Shown one piece after another: positions 17,792 through 25,126 of a stretch of 64,000 nt of DNA (position 1 is the first letter of the stretch; every line of letters starts with the position of its first letter). This DNA is from Hamadaea flava (GTDB taxonomy: Bacteria; Actinomycetota; Actinomycetes; Mycobacteriales; Micromonosporaceae): assembly GCF_024172085.1 (NCBI RefSeq), contig NZ_JAMZDZ010000001.1:62001-126000 (forward strand), given 5' to 3'. The notes beneath the pieces are model-generated. The model saw nothing but the letters and a program-made list of their open reading frames with translations, was not told the DNA's origin and made no database searches. A program made the translations under genes and the position numbers.

Positions 17792-18262
17792 TCACCACTG
17801 CGGGCGCAGCGCGGGCAGCGTGTCGCCGGTCATCTCGCGGATCAGCCGGGCGAGCGCGGTACGCAACTGGCTGAGCTCCGCCGCGCCGAGGCTCCCCTCG
17901 AGTTCGGCCTCCAGCCCGTGCAGCACCCGGCCGGCCGCCCGAAGATGCGCTTCGGCCTGCTCGGTGAGGACGACGAGCTTGCGGCGGCCCCCGGCCGGAT
18001 GCGGCTCCCGGCGTACGTAGCCGCGTGCCTCCAGGTCGTCGACGAGCTGCCCGGCGGCCTGTTTCGTCACCCCGAGCCGCTCGGCCAGTTCGGTCCCGGT
18101 CGCGCCCGGCCCCTTGAGCGCCTGGAACACCGCGCCGTGGACGGGACGCAGATCACTGTGCCCGGCGGCGTCCATGCGGCGGACGAACTCGCCCAGCACG
18201 AGCTGGAAGCCCAGCCCCATCAGGTAGGTCAGCTCGGCGTCAGCGAGCGGATCGGTCCTCAC
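17792..18262 (-). CDS. MarR-family transcriptional regulator
   Basis: 156 residues from GTG 18262. The winged helix reads GPGATGTELAERLGVTKQAAGQLVDDLEARGYVRREPHPAGGRRKLVVLT, the recognition helix and beta wing of MarR proteins. The TTG at 18289 in the same frame would place the start inside the operator and is less likely. It heads an operon with the MFS gene and faces a cupin gene. A long inverted repeat between them is the probable operator. Confidence 0.87.
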   Translation of the reverse strand: MRTDPLADAELTYLMGLGFQLVLGEFVRRMDAAGHSDLRPVHGAVFQALKGPGATGTELAERLGVTKQAAGQLVDDLEARGYVRREPHPAGGRRKLVVLTEQAEAHLRAAGRVLHGLEAELEGSLGAAELSQLRTALARLIREMTGDTLPALRPQW

Positions 18263-18271
18263 CCGTCCATG

Positions 18272-18300
18272 TTGACACAGCCGAGTCAAGTTGCTTTACT
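18272..18300 (+). promoter_or_regulatory. Sigma-70-type promoter of the cupin gene
   Basis: TTGACA at 18272-18277 and TTTACT at 18295-18300 are spaced by 17 bases, a near-consensus housekeeping promoter pointing to the cupin gene (start 18349). Its -10 lies inside the left arm of the MarR-type inverted repeat, which fits repression by steric hindrance. Confidence 0.6.
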
Positions 18301-18328
18301 CGAATCAGCGAGTAAAGCCACTTGACTC
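18283..18328. promoter_or_regulatory. MarR operator: 20-bp inverted repeat with one mismatch
   Basis: Arms at 18283-18302 and 18309-18328 match as reverse complements at 19 of 20 positions, with the six-base spacer AATCAG. The inner part GCTTTACTCG / CGAGTAAAGC is perfect, and the outer GAGTCAAGT is repeated on both sides. It sits between the divergent MarR and cupin genes and overlaps the cupin promoter. The length suggests two regulator dimers or a nested pair of sites. Confidence 0.75.
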
Positions 18329-18348
18329 ACCACCCCGGGGAGAAGATC

Positions 18349-18723
18349 ATGAGAATCGTCAGCGCCACCGAAGACCGCGTCATCACCACCCCCGCCGCCG
18401 TCACGACCGCCCTCGCGGCGCCGAGCCAAGGCAGCACCGAGCTGTGCAATTGGCGCGTACGCATGGCGCCCGGCACGACCGGGCCACTGCACTCCATCGA
18501 CCGCGAACAACTCTGGACGGTGCTGGCCGGCTCGCTCAGCATCGACTCCGGCGGCGTCACCGGCCACGTGGCGGCAGGGGAGACCGTGATCCTGCCGCCC
18601 GGCGTGGACCGGCAGGTCACCTCCGGCGACGAAGTCACCGACGTCCTGGTCTGCATGGCAGTCGGCGGGGTGGCCACGGTGCCCGGCAACCCCGCTCCCG
18701 TGCCGCTGCCGTGGGCGCGCTGA
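18349..18723 (+). CDS. Cupin-domain protein
   Basis: 124 residues forming one small beta-barrel cupin: ELCNWRVRMAPGTTGPLHSIDREQLWTVLAGSLSID is motif 1 and GHVAAGETVILPPGVDRQVTS motif 2. One usual metal histidine is present (LHSIDREQ), while motif 2 lacks a clear His, so metal binding is uncertain. A good SD (GGGGAGA) precedes ATG 18349. It is divergent from the MarR-MFS operon and probably under the same repressor. It may bind or modify the inducing small molecule (inference). Confidence 0.8.
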   Translation: MRIVSATEDRVITTPAAVTTALAAPSQGSTELCNWRVRMAPGTTGPLHSIDREQLWTVLAGSLSIDSGGVTGHVAAGETVILPPGVDRQVTSGDEVTDVLVCMAVGGVATVPGNPAPVPLPWAR

Positions 18724-18789
18724 CGGCCGCCCCGCTGGCGCCCGCCCCGCCGGCGCCCGCCCCAGTGCCCTAAGCCGGCGAACAGGGGG

Positions 18790-19686
18790 TCAGGGCCAGA
18801 GGACCAGGTCGGGGTCGCAGGCGATCGTGATGAGCTGGTCGAGGGTGACCGGCGGGGTCGGCCGGCTGACCGGCCACCGTCCTTCGACGTCGGGCGTGTT
18901 GTGCGTACGCGCCACGACAGCGGTCTGTCCGGTGTAGACGTAGAGGACGTAGCCGATCATGCCGCCGTCACCGGTGGTCGGATACACCTCGATCACCTCA
19001 CCGTGCGGCCCCGTACGCAGGCTGCACAGCGAGCCGGTGGTGCAGCGATCCGCCTCCGGCCGCAGTTCGACGTGATTGGCCTCGATCACGATGGAACCCT
19101 GGCCGAGACGGTCGGTCGTCGCCGCGCCGGCCAGGACGGCGGCCGTTCCGTTCAACCTCGTCGAGGTGCCGACGGTCAGCGGCGGAGGGCCGGACCAGGA
19201 CTCGTCTCGCAGCTGGGCGAAGGTGGTGTCCGGCAGCGCCGCCACGACACTGCGGCGGACCGCGCACGTGAACCTGTCCAGCTGCTCCGGCGACAGCGAC
19301 TCCGGATAGTCCGGTTGCTGCGGCTGAACGCTCTCGCTGGGCAGATCGGTCGGAGCCGGCGAGTACCCGACGTCGCCGCTGGGGGCCACGCCCGGCAGGT
19401 CGTCGCCGAACGGGAACTCGGAGCCGGTCGGCAGCGGCGTCGGCGCGTTCGTCGGCACTGCTGTGTCGCACGAGCCCGCCGCAGGACCGCCGCCGAACGG
19501 CTCGAAGTAGAAGGTCGCGCCGAACAGCACCACGCCCGCGCCCATCGCGGCGGTGGCCATCCGCAACATCTCCGCGCGCCGCTTCCGGCGTCCGGCCGCG
19601 ATCGCCTGCCGGGCCGTGATGCCCAGCGGCGGCTCGTCCCGCCCGATCTGCTCGCGCAACGCGTCGGTGAACCAGTCCTCGGTCAT
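18790..19686 (-). CDS. Membrane-anchored protein encoded with a SigE-type sigma factor (anti-sigma-like position)
   Basis: 298 residues: a cytoplasmic N-terminus of about 45 residues rich in Arg/Lys, one membrane segment (about 45-63), a Pro/Ser-rich stretch with an FPFGDD motif, and an extracytoplasmic domain with several cysteines. It starts one base after the sigma gene stop. The layout (short cytoplasmic part, single membrane pass, extracellular domain) is that of the accessory/anti-sigma proteins found behind SigE-family ECF genes in actinobacteria. No zinc-finger motif is visible, so the anti-sigma role is only inferred. Confidence 0.65.
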   Translation of the reverse strand: MTEDWFTDALREQIGRDEPPLGITARQAIAAGRRKRRAEMLRMATAAMGAGVVLFGATFYFEPFGGGPAAGSCDTAVPTNAPTPLPTGSEFPFGDDLPGVAPSGDVGYSPAPTDLPSESVQPQQPDYPESLSPEQLDRFTCAVRRSVVAALPDTTFAQLRDESWSGPPPLTVGTSTRLNGTAAVLAGAATTDRLGQGSIVIEANHVELRPEADRCTTGSLCSLRTGPHGEVIEVYPTTGDGGMIGYVLYVYTGQTAVVARTHNTPDVEGRWPVSRPTPPVTLDQLITIACDPDLVLWP

Positions 19687-19687
19687 C

Positions 19688-20176
19688 TCACGCCTCCTCG
19701 ACCAGTCGCGACCGCAACAACGCCAGACCCCGCGAGGTCTGGCTCTTCACCGAGCCCTCGCTGATCCCCACCAACTCGGCCACCTCGGCGATCGGCAGGT
19801 CCTCCAGATGCCGCAACACGATCACCGCGCGCTGCCGCGGCGGCAACTGCGCGAGCAGCGCCAGCACATCGGTCTCCGGCCCGGCGGACGGCTCGGCTCC
19901 GGCGAGGTCCGGCACGTCGGCCACGATCCGTTCGCGCTTGCTCACCCTCCTATTGCTCAGATACGCGTTGAGCAGCGTCCGTCGCGTGTAGGCATCGAGA
20001 GTGGTCGCCTGAATCCGTCGCCAATGCCGATACAGCTGCACGAACGTGTGCTGGACCAGATCCTCGGCGAGGTGCCAGTCCCCGCACAGCGCGTACGCGA
20101 CTCGGCGCAGCTGCGCCGCGCGCGCGGCGAAGTACTCCGCGAACTCGGCATCCCTGTCGTGCCCGGCATCCGTCAC
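19688..20176 (-). CDS. SigE-family ECF RNA polymerase sigma factor
   Basis: 162 residues from GTG 20176. Region 2 includes LRRVAYALCGDWHLAEDLVQHTFVQLYRHW, and region 4 includes LPPRQRAVIVLRHLEDLPIAEVAELVGISEGSVKSQTSRGLALLR. These patterns match the SigE subgroup of SigE/SigM-like ECF factors common in Streptomyces and Micromonosporaceae (Gly-Asp-W in region 2, SEGSVKSQTSRG in region 4). It is co-transcribed with the membrane protein at 18790. No promoter match was identified upstream. Confidence 0.9.
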   Translation of the reverse strand: MTDAGHDRDAEFAEYFAARAAQLRRVAYALCGDWHLAEDLVQHTFVQLYRHWRRIQATTLDAYTRRTLLNAYLSNRRVSKRERIVADVPDLAGAEPSAGPETDVLALLAQLPPRQRAVIVLRHLEDLPIAEVAELVGISEGSVKSQTSRGLALLRSRLVEEA

Positions 20177-20216
20177 ACATCAAGTACGCACGAGCCCCCG
20201 CAAAGGTTGAGACGAT

Positions 20217-20585
20217 TCAGGCCAACTCTTGGTCCAGCGTCCGGCCGAAGGTGCGCGCGGCGGCCTTCTGCATACGCCGCCCGTCCGGTGTGATCTGCGT
20301 GAACACGCCGCGGCGGTCGTCGGGACACACGTAACGTGCCAGGAGGCCGACTGTTTCCAGTCGGCTCACCAGCCGGCTCGTGGTGCTCAACGGCAGCCCG
20401 GTCGCGTCGGCGAGACGCTGCATACGCAGATAGCCGCCGTCGGTGGAAGTGAGGGCGGACAGGATCTCGAAGTCGTTCGCCGACACGGCGTGACTCTGTT
20501 GCAACGCCGACTCCAGCGCGGCCGAGACCCGGGTGTAGGTCCGGGCGAGCTCGCGCCAGGTCTGCGCCCGATTGTCGTCGGCCAT
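20217..20585 (-). CDS. MarR-family transcriptional regulator
   Basis: 122 residues; short but complete winged helix: ANDFEILSALTSTDGGYLRMQRLADATGLPLSTTSRLVSRLETVGLLARYVCPDDRRGVFTQITPDGRR. A strong SD (AGGAGG) precedes ATG 20585. It is divergent from a quinone oxidoreductase gene, and two tandem palindromes lie between them. The likely role is repression of the oxidoreductase and itself, relieved by an electrophile or quinone (inference from the target). Confidence 0.87.
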   Translation of the reverse strand: MADDNRAQTWRELARTYTRVSAALESALQQSHAVSANDFEILSALTSTDGGYLRMQRLADATGLPLSTTSRLVSRLETVGLLARYVCPDDRRGVFTQITPDGRRMQKAAARTFGRTLDQELA

Positions 20586-20633
20586 GTGATCCTCCTCGCT
20601 CTTGACCGGGCTCCGTCGTACTCTCCAAGATTA

Positions 20634-20661
20634 CTTCCAGATGGAAACTTCCACGTGGAAA
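20634..20661. promoter_or_regulatory. Tandem MarR operators before the quinone oxidoreductase
   Basis: Two copies of CTTCCANNTGGAAA follow one another directly at 20634-20647 and 20648-20661. Each is a dyad TTCCA/TGGAA, and the second core TTCCACGTGGAA is a perfect 12-bp palindrome. The 14-bp centre spacing puts the two sites about 1.3 helical turns apart. They sit 16-43 bases upstream of the oxidoreductase start. Confidence 0.7.
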
Positions 20662-20676
20662 CAATTGGAGGCGATC

Positions 20677-21660
20677 ATGGAGGCGTACGCCCTCGACACC
20701 AATGGCGGCCCCGAGGTGCTGCGCCGGGTCACGATAGCCGACCCGGTGCCCGGGGCGGGCGAGGTGCTCGTCCGGATCGCGTACGCCGGCGTGAACTATG
20801 CCGAGGCCGAGCACCGGCGCGGAGTGTTCGGCCCGGCCGAGGGCTGGGAGGTGCCGGGGTTGGAGGCGTCCGGGCAGATCGCCGCGATCGGGTCCGGTGT
20901 CGAAGGTTTCCGGATCGGCCAGCCCGTCGCCGCCTACCTGCCACGCTTCGGCGGGTACGCCGAGCTGGTGGCGGTCGCTGCGCCCTTCGTGTTGCCGCTG
21001 CCTCAGCAGTTTGACCTGACGGCGGCGGGAGGCTTCGGCTGCGTCGCGCCGACGGCGTACGGCGTGGTCTCGGCGGCTGCCCGGGTGTCGGCTGGCGACA
21101 CGGTGCTGATCCACGCCGCCGCCGGTGGCGTCGGTTCACTGGCGGTGCAGATCGCGCGGGCACTCGGGGCCAGCCGGCTGATCGGCACGGTCGGCGATCC
21201 TGCCAAGGTCTCGTACGCCCAGCGCCTGGGCTACGACCTGGTACTGCCTCGGGCGGGCTTCGCGGCGGAGGTGCTGGACGCCACCGGCGGGCGAGGCGTC
21301 GACGTCGTCCTCGACCCGGTCGGCGGACCGGTACGCGAGGAGAGCCTGACACTGCTGGCGCCGTTCGGGCGGCTCGTCGCCTTCGGGGACGCCGCCGCGG
21401 CGCCGGACGTCGAGCTGCCCATGCTGAGCCTGTGGAAGAACAATCGCACGGCGGGCGGCTACAACATCGGCGACCTGGCTCGGCGCGCGCCGGAACTCTG
21501 GCGAGCGCACGCGCTGACCGTGCTCGACCTCGTCGCGAAGGGTGTGGTCCGGATCGACGTCGCCGAGGTCGTCCCGTGGGACCGTGTGCGCGACGTCCAC
21601 AAGCGACTCGACGCGGGCTCCACGACGGGAAAGATCGTGCTGCACGTCGCCGATCTCTAG
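20677..21660 (+). CDS. Zinc-independent quinone oxidoreductase (MDR family)
   Basis: 327 residues of the medium-chain dehydrogenase superfamily, QOR branch. It has the N-terminal catalytic domain with VNYAEAEHRRG and the Rossmann motif AAAGGVGSLAVQIARALGA for NADPH. The zinc ligands of alcohol dehydrogenases are absent. It should reduce quinones or enones with NADPH. ATG 20677 has an SD (TTGGAGG); an upstream in-frame ATG at 20641 lies inside the operator and is rejected. Confidence 0.88.
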   Translation: MEAYALDTNGGPEVLRRVTIADPVPGAGEVLVRIAYAGVNYAEAEHRRGVFGPAEGWEVPGLEASGQIAAIGSGVEGFRIGQPVAAYLPRFGGYAELVAVAAPFVLPLPQQFDLTAAGGFGCVAPTAYGVVSAAARVSAGDTVLIHAAAGGVGSLAVQIARALGASRLIGTVGDPAKVSYAQRLGYDLVLPRAGFAAEVLDATGGRGVDVVLDPVGGPVREESLTLLAPFGRLVAFGDAAAAPDVELPMLSLWKNNRTAGGYNIGDLARRAPELWRAHALTVLDLVAKGVVRIDVAEVVPWDRVRDVHKRLDAGSTTGKIVLHVADL

Positions 21661-21675
21661 GGGCGCGACGGCGAC

Positions 21676-21771
21676 GGCTACGGGCGAAGGGCTACGGGCG
21701 AAGGGCTACGGGCGAAGGGCTACGGGCGAAGGGCTACGGGCGAAGGGCTACGGGCGAAGGGCTACGGGCGG
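21676..21771. repeat. 14-bp minisatellite, seven copies
   Basis: The unit GGCTACGGGCGAAG is repeated head to tail, with CTAC at 21678, 21692, 21706, 21720, 21734, 21748 and 21762. The copies are nearly identical until the last, which ends in GGAGG. The array fills the gap between the oxidoreductase stop (21660) and the MarR gene, and the final copy supplies that gene's TAG stop on the minus strand. Confidence 0.9.
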
Positions 21772-22211
21772 AGGCGGGCGATCGTTTCGGGGGTGAGGCG
21801 CTTCCCGAGTGTTTCGAGGGCGGCGAGCACTTCGGCCAGGTCGGCGGGGGAGTGCTCGCCGAGGGCGGCGGCAATCGCGTCGTCGATGCCGGCCGTGGCC
21901 ACCTTTTGACGGCGAGGTGTCAGTTCGGGGTTGCGGCGTAACAGTTGCCGCCGTTTGTCGGCCGCGTCGGGTTCCGCGATGACCGAGCCGACCTCGCGCA
22001 GCCGGGCCACCGCGCCGGAGACGGCGCTCTGCGGCAGGCCCGTACGCCGGGCGACTTCCACGACGGTGGTGCCGGCATGGGCGTACACGTCGCTCATGAC
22101 GATGACGACGGTGCGTTCGCCGCCGGTCGGGCCGCTTTCGGGGGCGGGCAGCGCCTGCTCGCCGAGTTTCATCAGGGTTCGGCCGAGCAGGATCAGTTCG
22201 ACGGGGCTCAC
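21762..22211 (-). CDS. MarR-family transcriptional regulator
   Basis: 149 residues from GTG 22211. The HTH reads TTVVEVARRTGLPQSAVSGAVARLREVGSVIAEPDAADKRRQLLRRNPEL, with the Asp-Lys-Arg-Arg of the MarR beta wing. Its stop codon lies in the last unit of a 14-bp minisatellite. It is divergent from the hydrolase at 22269 with a 28-bp dyad in the 57-bp gap, so it most likely represses itself and the hydrolase. Confidence 0.85.
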   Translation of the reverse strand: MSPVELILLGRTLMKLGEQALPAPESGPTGGERTVVIVMSDVYAHAGTTVVEVARRTGLPQSAVSGAVARLREVGSVIAEPDAADKRRQLLRRNPELTPRRQKVATAGIDDAIAAALGEHSPADLAEVLAALETLGKRLTPETIARLRP

Positions 22212-22224
22212 GTGATCCAGGGTA

Positions 22225-22252
22225 CATCACTCTTGATGCATCAGAAATGATG
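22225..22252. promoter_or_regulatory. MarR operator, 28-bp symmetric dyad
   Basis: CATCA at 22225-22229, the perfect palindrome TGATGCATCA at 22234-22243 and TGATG at 22248-22252 are arranged symmetrically with four-base spacers on each side. It lies between the divergent MarR and hydrolase genes, 17 bases before the hydrolase start. Confidence 0.7.
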
Positions 22253-22268
22253 GACTACGGTCCTGATC

Positions 22269-23093
22269 ATGACTGACACGAGGAACGGTTACGTGACCGC
22301 CGACGGCGCTCGCATCCACTACCAGGTCGTCGGCTCCGGGCCGACGCTGTTCGTCTCGCAGAGCGGCGAGGGCGACGCCGACCGTACGGTCGACCTCGTC
22401 GGCCGACTGGCCGACCGGTTCACTGTGGTGACCTACGACCGGCGTGGGCTGTCGCGGAGCATCCCCGCCGACCCCGCTGTTCCGGTGTCGCTGCGACGGC
22501 ATGCGGATGACGCGGCGGCGGTCCTCCGCGAGGTCGCCGATGGGCCGGTGCTCATGCTGGGACTCAGCCTCGGGGCCGCCGTTGGACTGCACCTGCTGTC
22601 GGCGTACCCGGGGATTGTGCAGAAACTGATCGCCCACGAGCCGATCGCAGTGCGCTTCCTGGACCCGGCCGAGGAGCGAGTGGCCCGCGAGAAGCTGGCG
22701 GGAGTGGTGGCCGTGCACCGCGAGAGCGGCTGGCGTGCGGCCGCCGCGCAGGTCGCGGCCGTGCTCGGGATCAACCCGCGCGAGCAGGACACCGAGCCCG
22801 GCATCACACAGTTCCCGTTCACCGATCAGCGGGCCGCGAACTTCGAGTTCTTTCTGCGCAACGACCTCGACGCGGCGCTGACCGACTCGCTGAGCCTGGC
22901 CGACGTGGCGCGCGGCGCGCCGGTGATTCCGGCGGTCGGGGCGACCAGCCCGAGCGACGGGTTCGACTACCTGTCGGCGCTGGCGCTCGCCGAACATCTC
23001 GACGTCGCCCCGGTACGCTTCCCCGGCGGTCACAACGGCAACCTGACCCATCCGCGCGCGTTCGGCGAGAAGGTCGCTGAGCTGCTGAAGTGA
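22269..23093 (+). CDS. Alpha/beta hydrolase
   Basis: 274 residues. The fold markers are TYDRRGLSRS, the nucleophile elbow GLSLG (Ser) and C-terminal FPGGHNGN with the catalytic His. It resembles the hydrolase at 11770 in length and spacing. Control by the divergent MarR gene through the dyad at 22225-22252 is likely. The substrate is unknown; hydrolases in this setting often act on small esters or lactones. Confidence 0.85.
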   Translation: MTDTRNGYVTADGARIHYQVVGSGPTLFVSQSGEGDADRTVDLVGRLADRFTVVTYDRRGLSRSIPADPAVPVSLRRHADDAAAVLREVADGPVLMLGLSLGAAVGLHLLSAYPGIVQKLIAHEPIAVRFLDPAEERVAREKLAGVVAVHRESGWRAAAAQVAAVLGINPREQDTEPGITQFPFTDQRAANFEFFLRNDLDAALTDSLSLADVARGAPVIPAVGATSPSDGFDYLSALALAEHLDVAPVRFPGGHNGNLTHPRAFGEKVAELLK

Positions 23094-23108
23094 CCGCCGG
23101 GGCGCGGC

Positions 23109-23696
23109 TCAGGTGAGCTGGCCGATCGAGTCGACGAGCAACCAGACGCCGAAGATCACGAACAGGACGGCCGCGCCGTACTTGATCGCCTTCTCCGGCA
23201 GCGCCTTGCCGAGCCAGCGTCCGACGAGGATCGCCAGCGCGTCGGCGGCGACCATGCCGATCGTCGAGCCGATCCAGGTGCCGAACCAGCCGTGCTGGGT
23301 GGCTAGCGTGATCGTCGCCAGCATCGTCTTGTCGCCGAGTTCGGCGAGGAAGAACGCCCCGCCGACGGCCCACAACGCCGATCGGCCGGTGCGTCCGGCC
23401 TTGGCCTTCTCGTCCTCGGTCAGGCTGTCGCCGCGCAGCGTCCACGCGCCGAAGACCAGGAACGCGATGCCGGCCGCCAGGCCGATCCACCCGGTCGGCA
23501 ACGCCGCCCCGAGTCCGTAACCGACCGCGACCGAGACCAGGTGCACCACCGCCGTGGCGATGCTGATGCCGGCCAGCACGGTCGTCGCGCGATAACGGGT
23601 CGCGAACGTCATGGCCATGAGCTGTGACTTGTCGCCGAGCTCGGCGACGAAGATCACGCCGAAACTGATCGCGAGCGCGACCAGGAAACCTTCCAC
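23109..23696 (-). CDS. GDT1/TMEM165-family Mn(II)/cation exporter, riboswitch-controlled
   Basis: 195 residues from GTG 23696 with about six membrane segments. Both copies of the family signature are present: VAELGDKSQLMAM near residue 18 and LAELGDKTMLATI near residue 115 (E-x-G-D-K-T/S). These acidic motifs carry Mn or Ca in the UPF0016 family. The gene is preceded by a yybP-ykoY Mn(II) riboswitch, which strongly supports manganese export. The GTG start is set by the SD GGGAGGA five bases upstream; longer in-frame versions would run through the riboswitch. Confidence 0.9.
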   Translation of the reverse strand: MEGFLVALAISFGVIFVAELGDKSQLMAMTFATRYRATTVLAGISIATAVVHLVSVAVGYGLGAALPTGWIGLAAGIAFLVFGAWTLRGDSLTEDEKAKAGRTGRSALWAVGGAFFLAELGDKTMLATITLATQHGWFGTWIGSTIGMVAADALAILVGRWLGKALPEKAIKYGAAVLFVIFGVWLLVDSIGQLT

Positions 23697-23701
23697 TTGC
23701 G

Positions 23702-23728
23702 TCCTCCCGGGGATGTACGCCGGGAGGA
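23702..23728 (-). promoter_or_regulatory. SD-sequestering hairpin (riboswitch expression platform)
   Basis: On the minus strand UCCUCCCGG (23728-23720) can pair perfectly with CCGGGAGGA (23710-23702) across a nine-base loop. The 3' arm contains the Shine-Dalgarno sequence GGGAGGA of the exporter gene, so this 9-bp stem would mask translation start. Mn(II) binding to the upstream aptamer should free it, a translational ON switch. Confidence 0.7.
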
Positions 23729-23764
23729 GAGCGCGTGCGACGACCTCGACCCGGCATTGCTGCC

Positions 23765-23885
23765 TGAGCCGAAGGTCTCGCCCACCCGCGCCCGGTAAGC
23801 CGGATGCGGGCCGGAGGGCCGGGTCCCGGGGGACCAGTGTGTCGACCACTCCGTGCGGGGGCTACTCCCCTTCGCTGTGCCTAAG
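23765..23885 (-). ncRNA. yybP-ykoY manganese riboswitch
   Basis: The minus-strand leader of the GDT1-family gene contains the two conserved landmarks of the yybP-ykoY aptamer: AAGGGGAGUAGC at 23872-23861 near the 5' end and GAGACCUU at 23779-23772 near the 3' end, with paired G/C-rich arms between. Order, spacing (about 80 bases) and the downstream Mn-exporter-type gene all agree with the known Mn(II)-sensing family. Exact ends are approximate. Confidence 0.85.
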
Positions 23886-23995
23886 GCTAACGGCGAAGGC
23901 CGGACCGGCGCGCGGCGACGTGATCAACGCCACGGGCAACGTTTTCGCGTCCTGGATCCGTCTCCCTGACGACACAGGAGAACGGGGAGGCGACG

Positions 23996-25126
23996 ATGAC
24001 GAAGTCCCGGCGCGTACGCACGACGCGGTCACCGATCTGGGCCCGGCTCGTCGTGGCCTTCGGGCTGCTGGTCAGCCTGGCCGGGTTCGGTGGGCTGGCC
24101 ATGGTCGGCAAGTTCTTCGGCGACCTGACCAGCGGCATCGAGACCGGCACCACCGAGGAATCGCCCGCCGCGATCGAGAAGGTCAGCAACGACAAGGCCC
24201 TGAAAGGCCCGATCACGCTGCTGCTGCTCGGCATCGACCATCGGCAGGGCTGGGCCGCCGACGACGCCCGGTCGGACACGATCATCATCCTGCACATCTC
24301 GGCCGACCACGAGCAGGCGTACCTGATCTCGGTTCCCCGTGACTTCGCGCTGCCCATCCCGGCCTGGACGAAGTCCGGGTTCAAGGGGCGGGTCGCGAAG
24401 ATCACCGCGGCGTACCAGTTCGGGTCCGAGCGCGGCGCGGGCTGGCAGGGCGGCGCCGGCCTGATGCAGAAGACGATCAAGCAGCTCGCCGGGATCACCT
24501 TCGACGGCGTGATCGTCATCGACTTCGACGGCTTCAAGAACGTCATCGCGGCCATGGGCGGCGTACACCTGTGCGTCGACCGTGACACGTGGTCGAGCCA
24601 CTACATCAAGAACGCCAAGGGGCAGCCCGAGTACTACAGCTACAAGGGCGACCACAAGCTGTCCAACAGCTGGATCCACAAGAAGGGCTGCCGCGACATG
24701 GCCGCCTGGGAGGCGCTGGACTACTCGCGGCAGCGCTACGGGCTGCCCAACAGCGACTACGACCGGCAGAAGCACCAGCAGCAGCTGCTGAAATCGCTGG
24801 CGAAGAAGGCGACCAGCGCCGGCGTCCTCGGCGACCCGGGCAAGCTGTCACAGGTCGTCAGGGCCGCCGGCTCCTCGTTGAAGATGGACACCAAGGGCGT
24901 ACAGCTGGACACGTTCGTCTTCTCGCTCAAGTCGCTGGGCGCCGCTGATCTGATCACCTTGAAGACCAACGGCGGCACCTACGCCTCCTGCGGCTACGAC
25001 CTCGGCGGGGAGAGCTGTGAGGGGATCACCCAGGGGACGAAGGACATGCTCGCCGCGGTGAAGACCGACACCCTGGGCGACTTCATCACCGACAACCCCG
25101 AGTTCCTCAGCCAACCGGCGAGCTGA
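23996..25126 (+). CDS. LCP (LytR-CpsA-Psr) family cell-wall glycopolymer ligase
   Basis: 376 residues: short basic cytoplasmic tail, one membrane segment (about 17-40), then an extracellular LCP domain. Core motifs are TLLLLGIDHRQGWAADDARSDTIIILHI, LISVPRDFALPIP with the conserved arginine, and DYSRQRYGLPNSDYDRQKHQQQLL. LCP proteins transfer undecaprenyl-linked polymers to peptidoglycan. The SD GGGGAGG fixes ATG 23996. The domain starts conventionally; there is no LytR_C domain. Confidence 0.9.
   Translation: MTKSRRVRTTRSPIWARLVVAFGLLVSLAGFGGLAMVGKFFGDLTSGIETGTTEESPAAIEKVSNDKALKGPITLLLLGIDHRQGWAADDARSDTIIILHISADHEQAYLISVPRDFALPIPAWTKSGFKGRVAKITAAYQFGSERGAGWQGGAGLMQKTIKQLAGITFDGVIVIDFDGFKNVIAAMGGVHLCVDRDTWSSHYIKNAKGQPEYYSYKGDHKLSNSWIHKKGCRDMAAWEALDYSRQRYGLPNSDYDRQKHQQQLLKSLAKKATSAGVLGDPGKLSQVVRAAGSSLKMDTKGVQLDTFVFSLKSLGAADLITLKTNGGTYASCGYDLGGESCEGITQGTKDMLAAVKTDTLGDFITDNPEFLSQPAS

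Noticed and set aside
18290-18773. 160-residue plus-strand ORF overlapping the cupin gene
   Set aside because: Arg/His/Pro-rich frame of the cupin gene; the cupin frame has a good SD and family motifs.
21676-21771. The 14-bp array as a CRISPR
   Set aside because: Units abut without unique spacers and no cas gene is nearby; it is a minisatellite.
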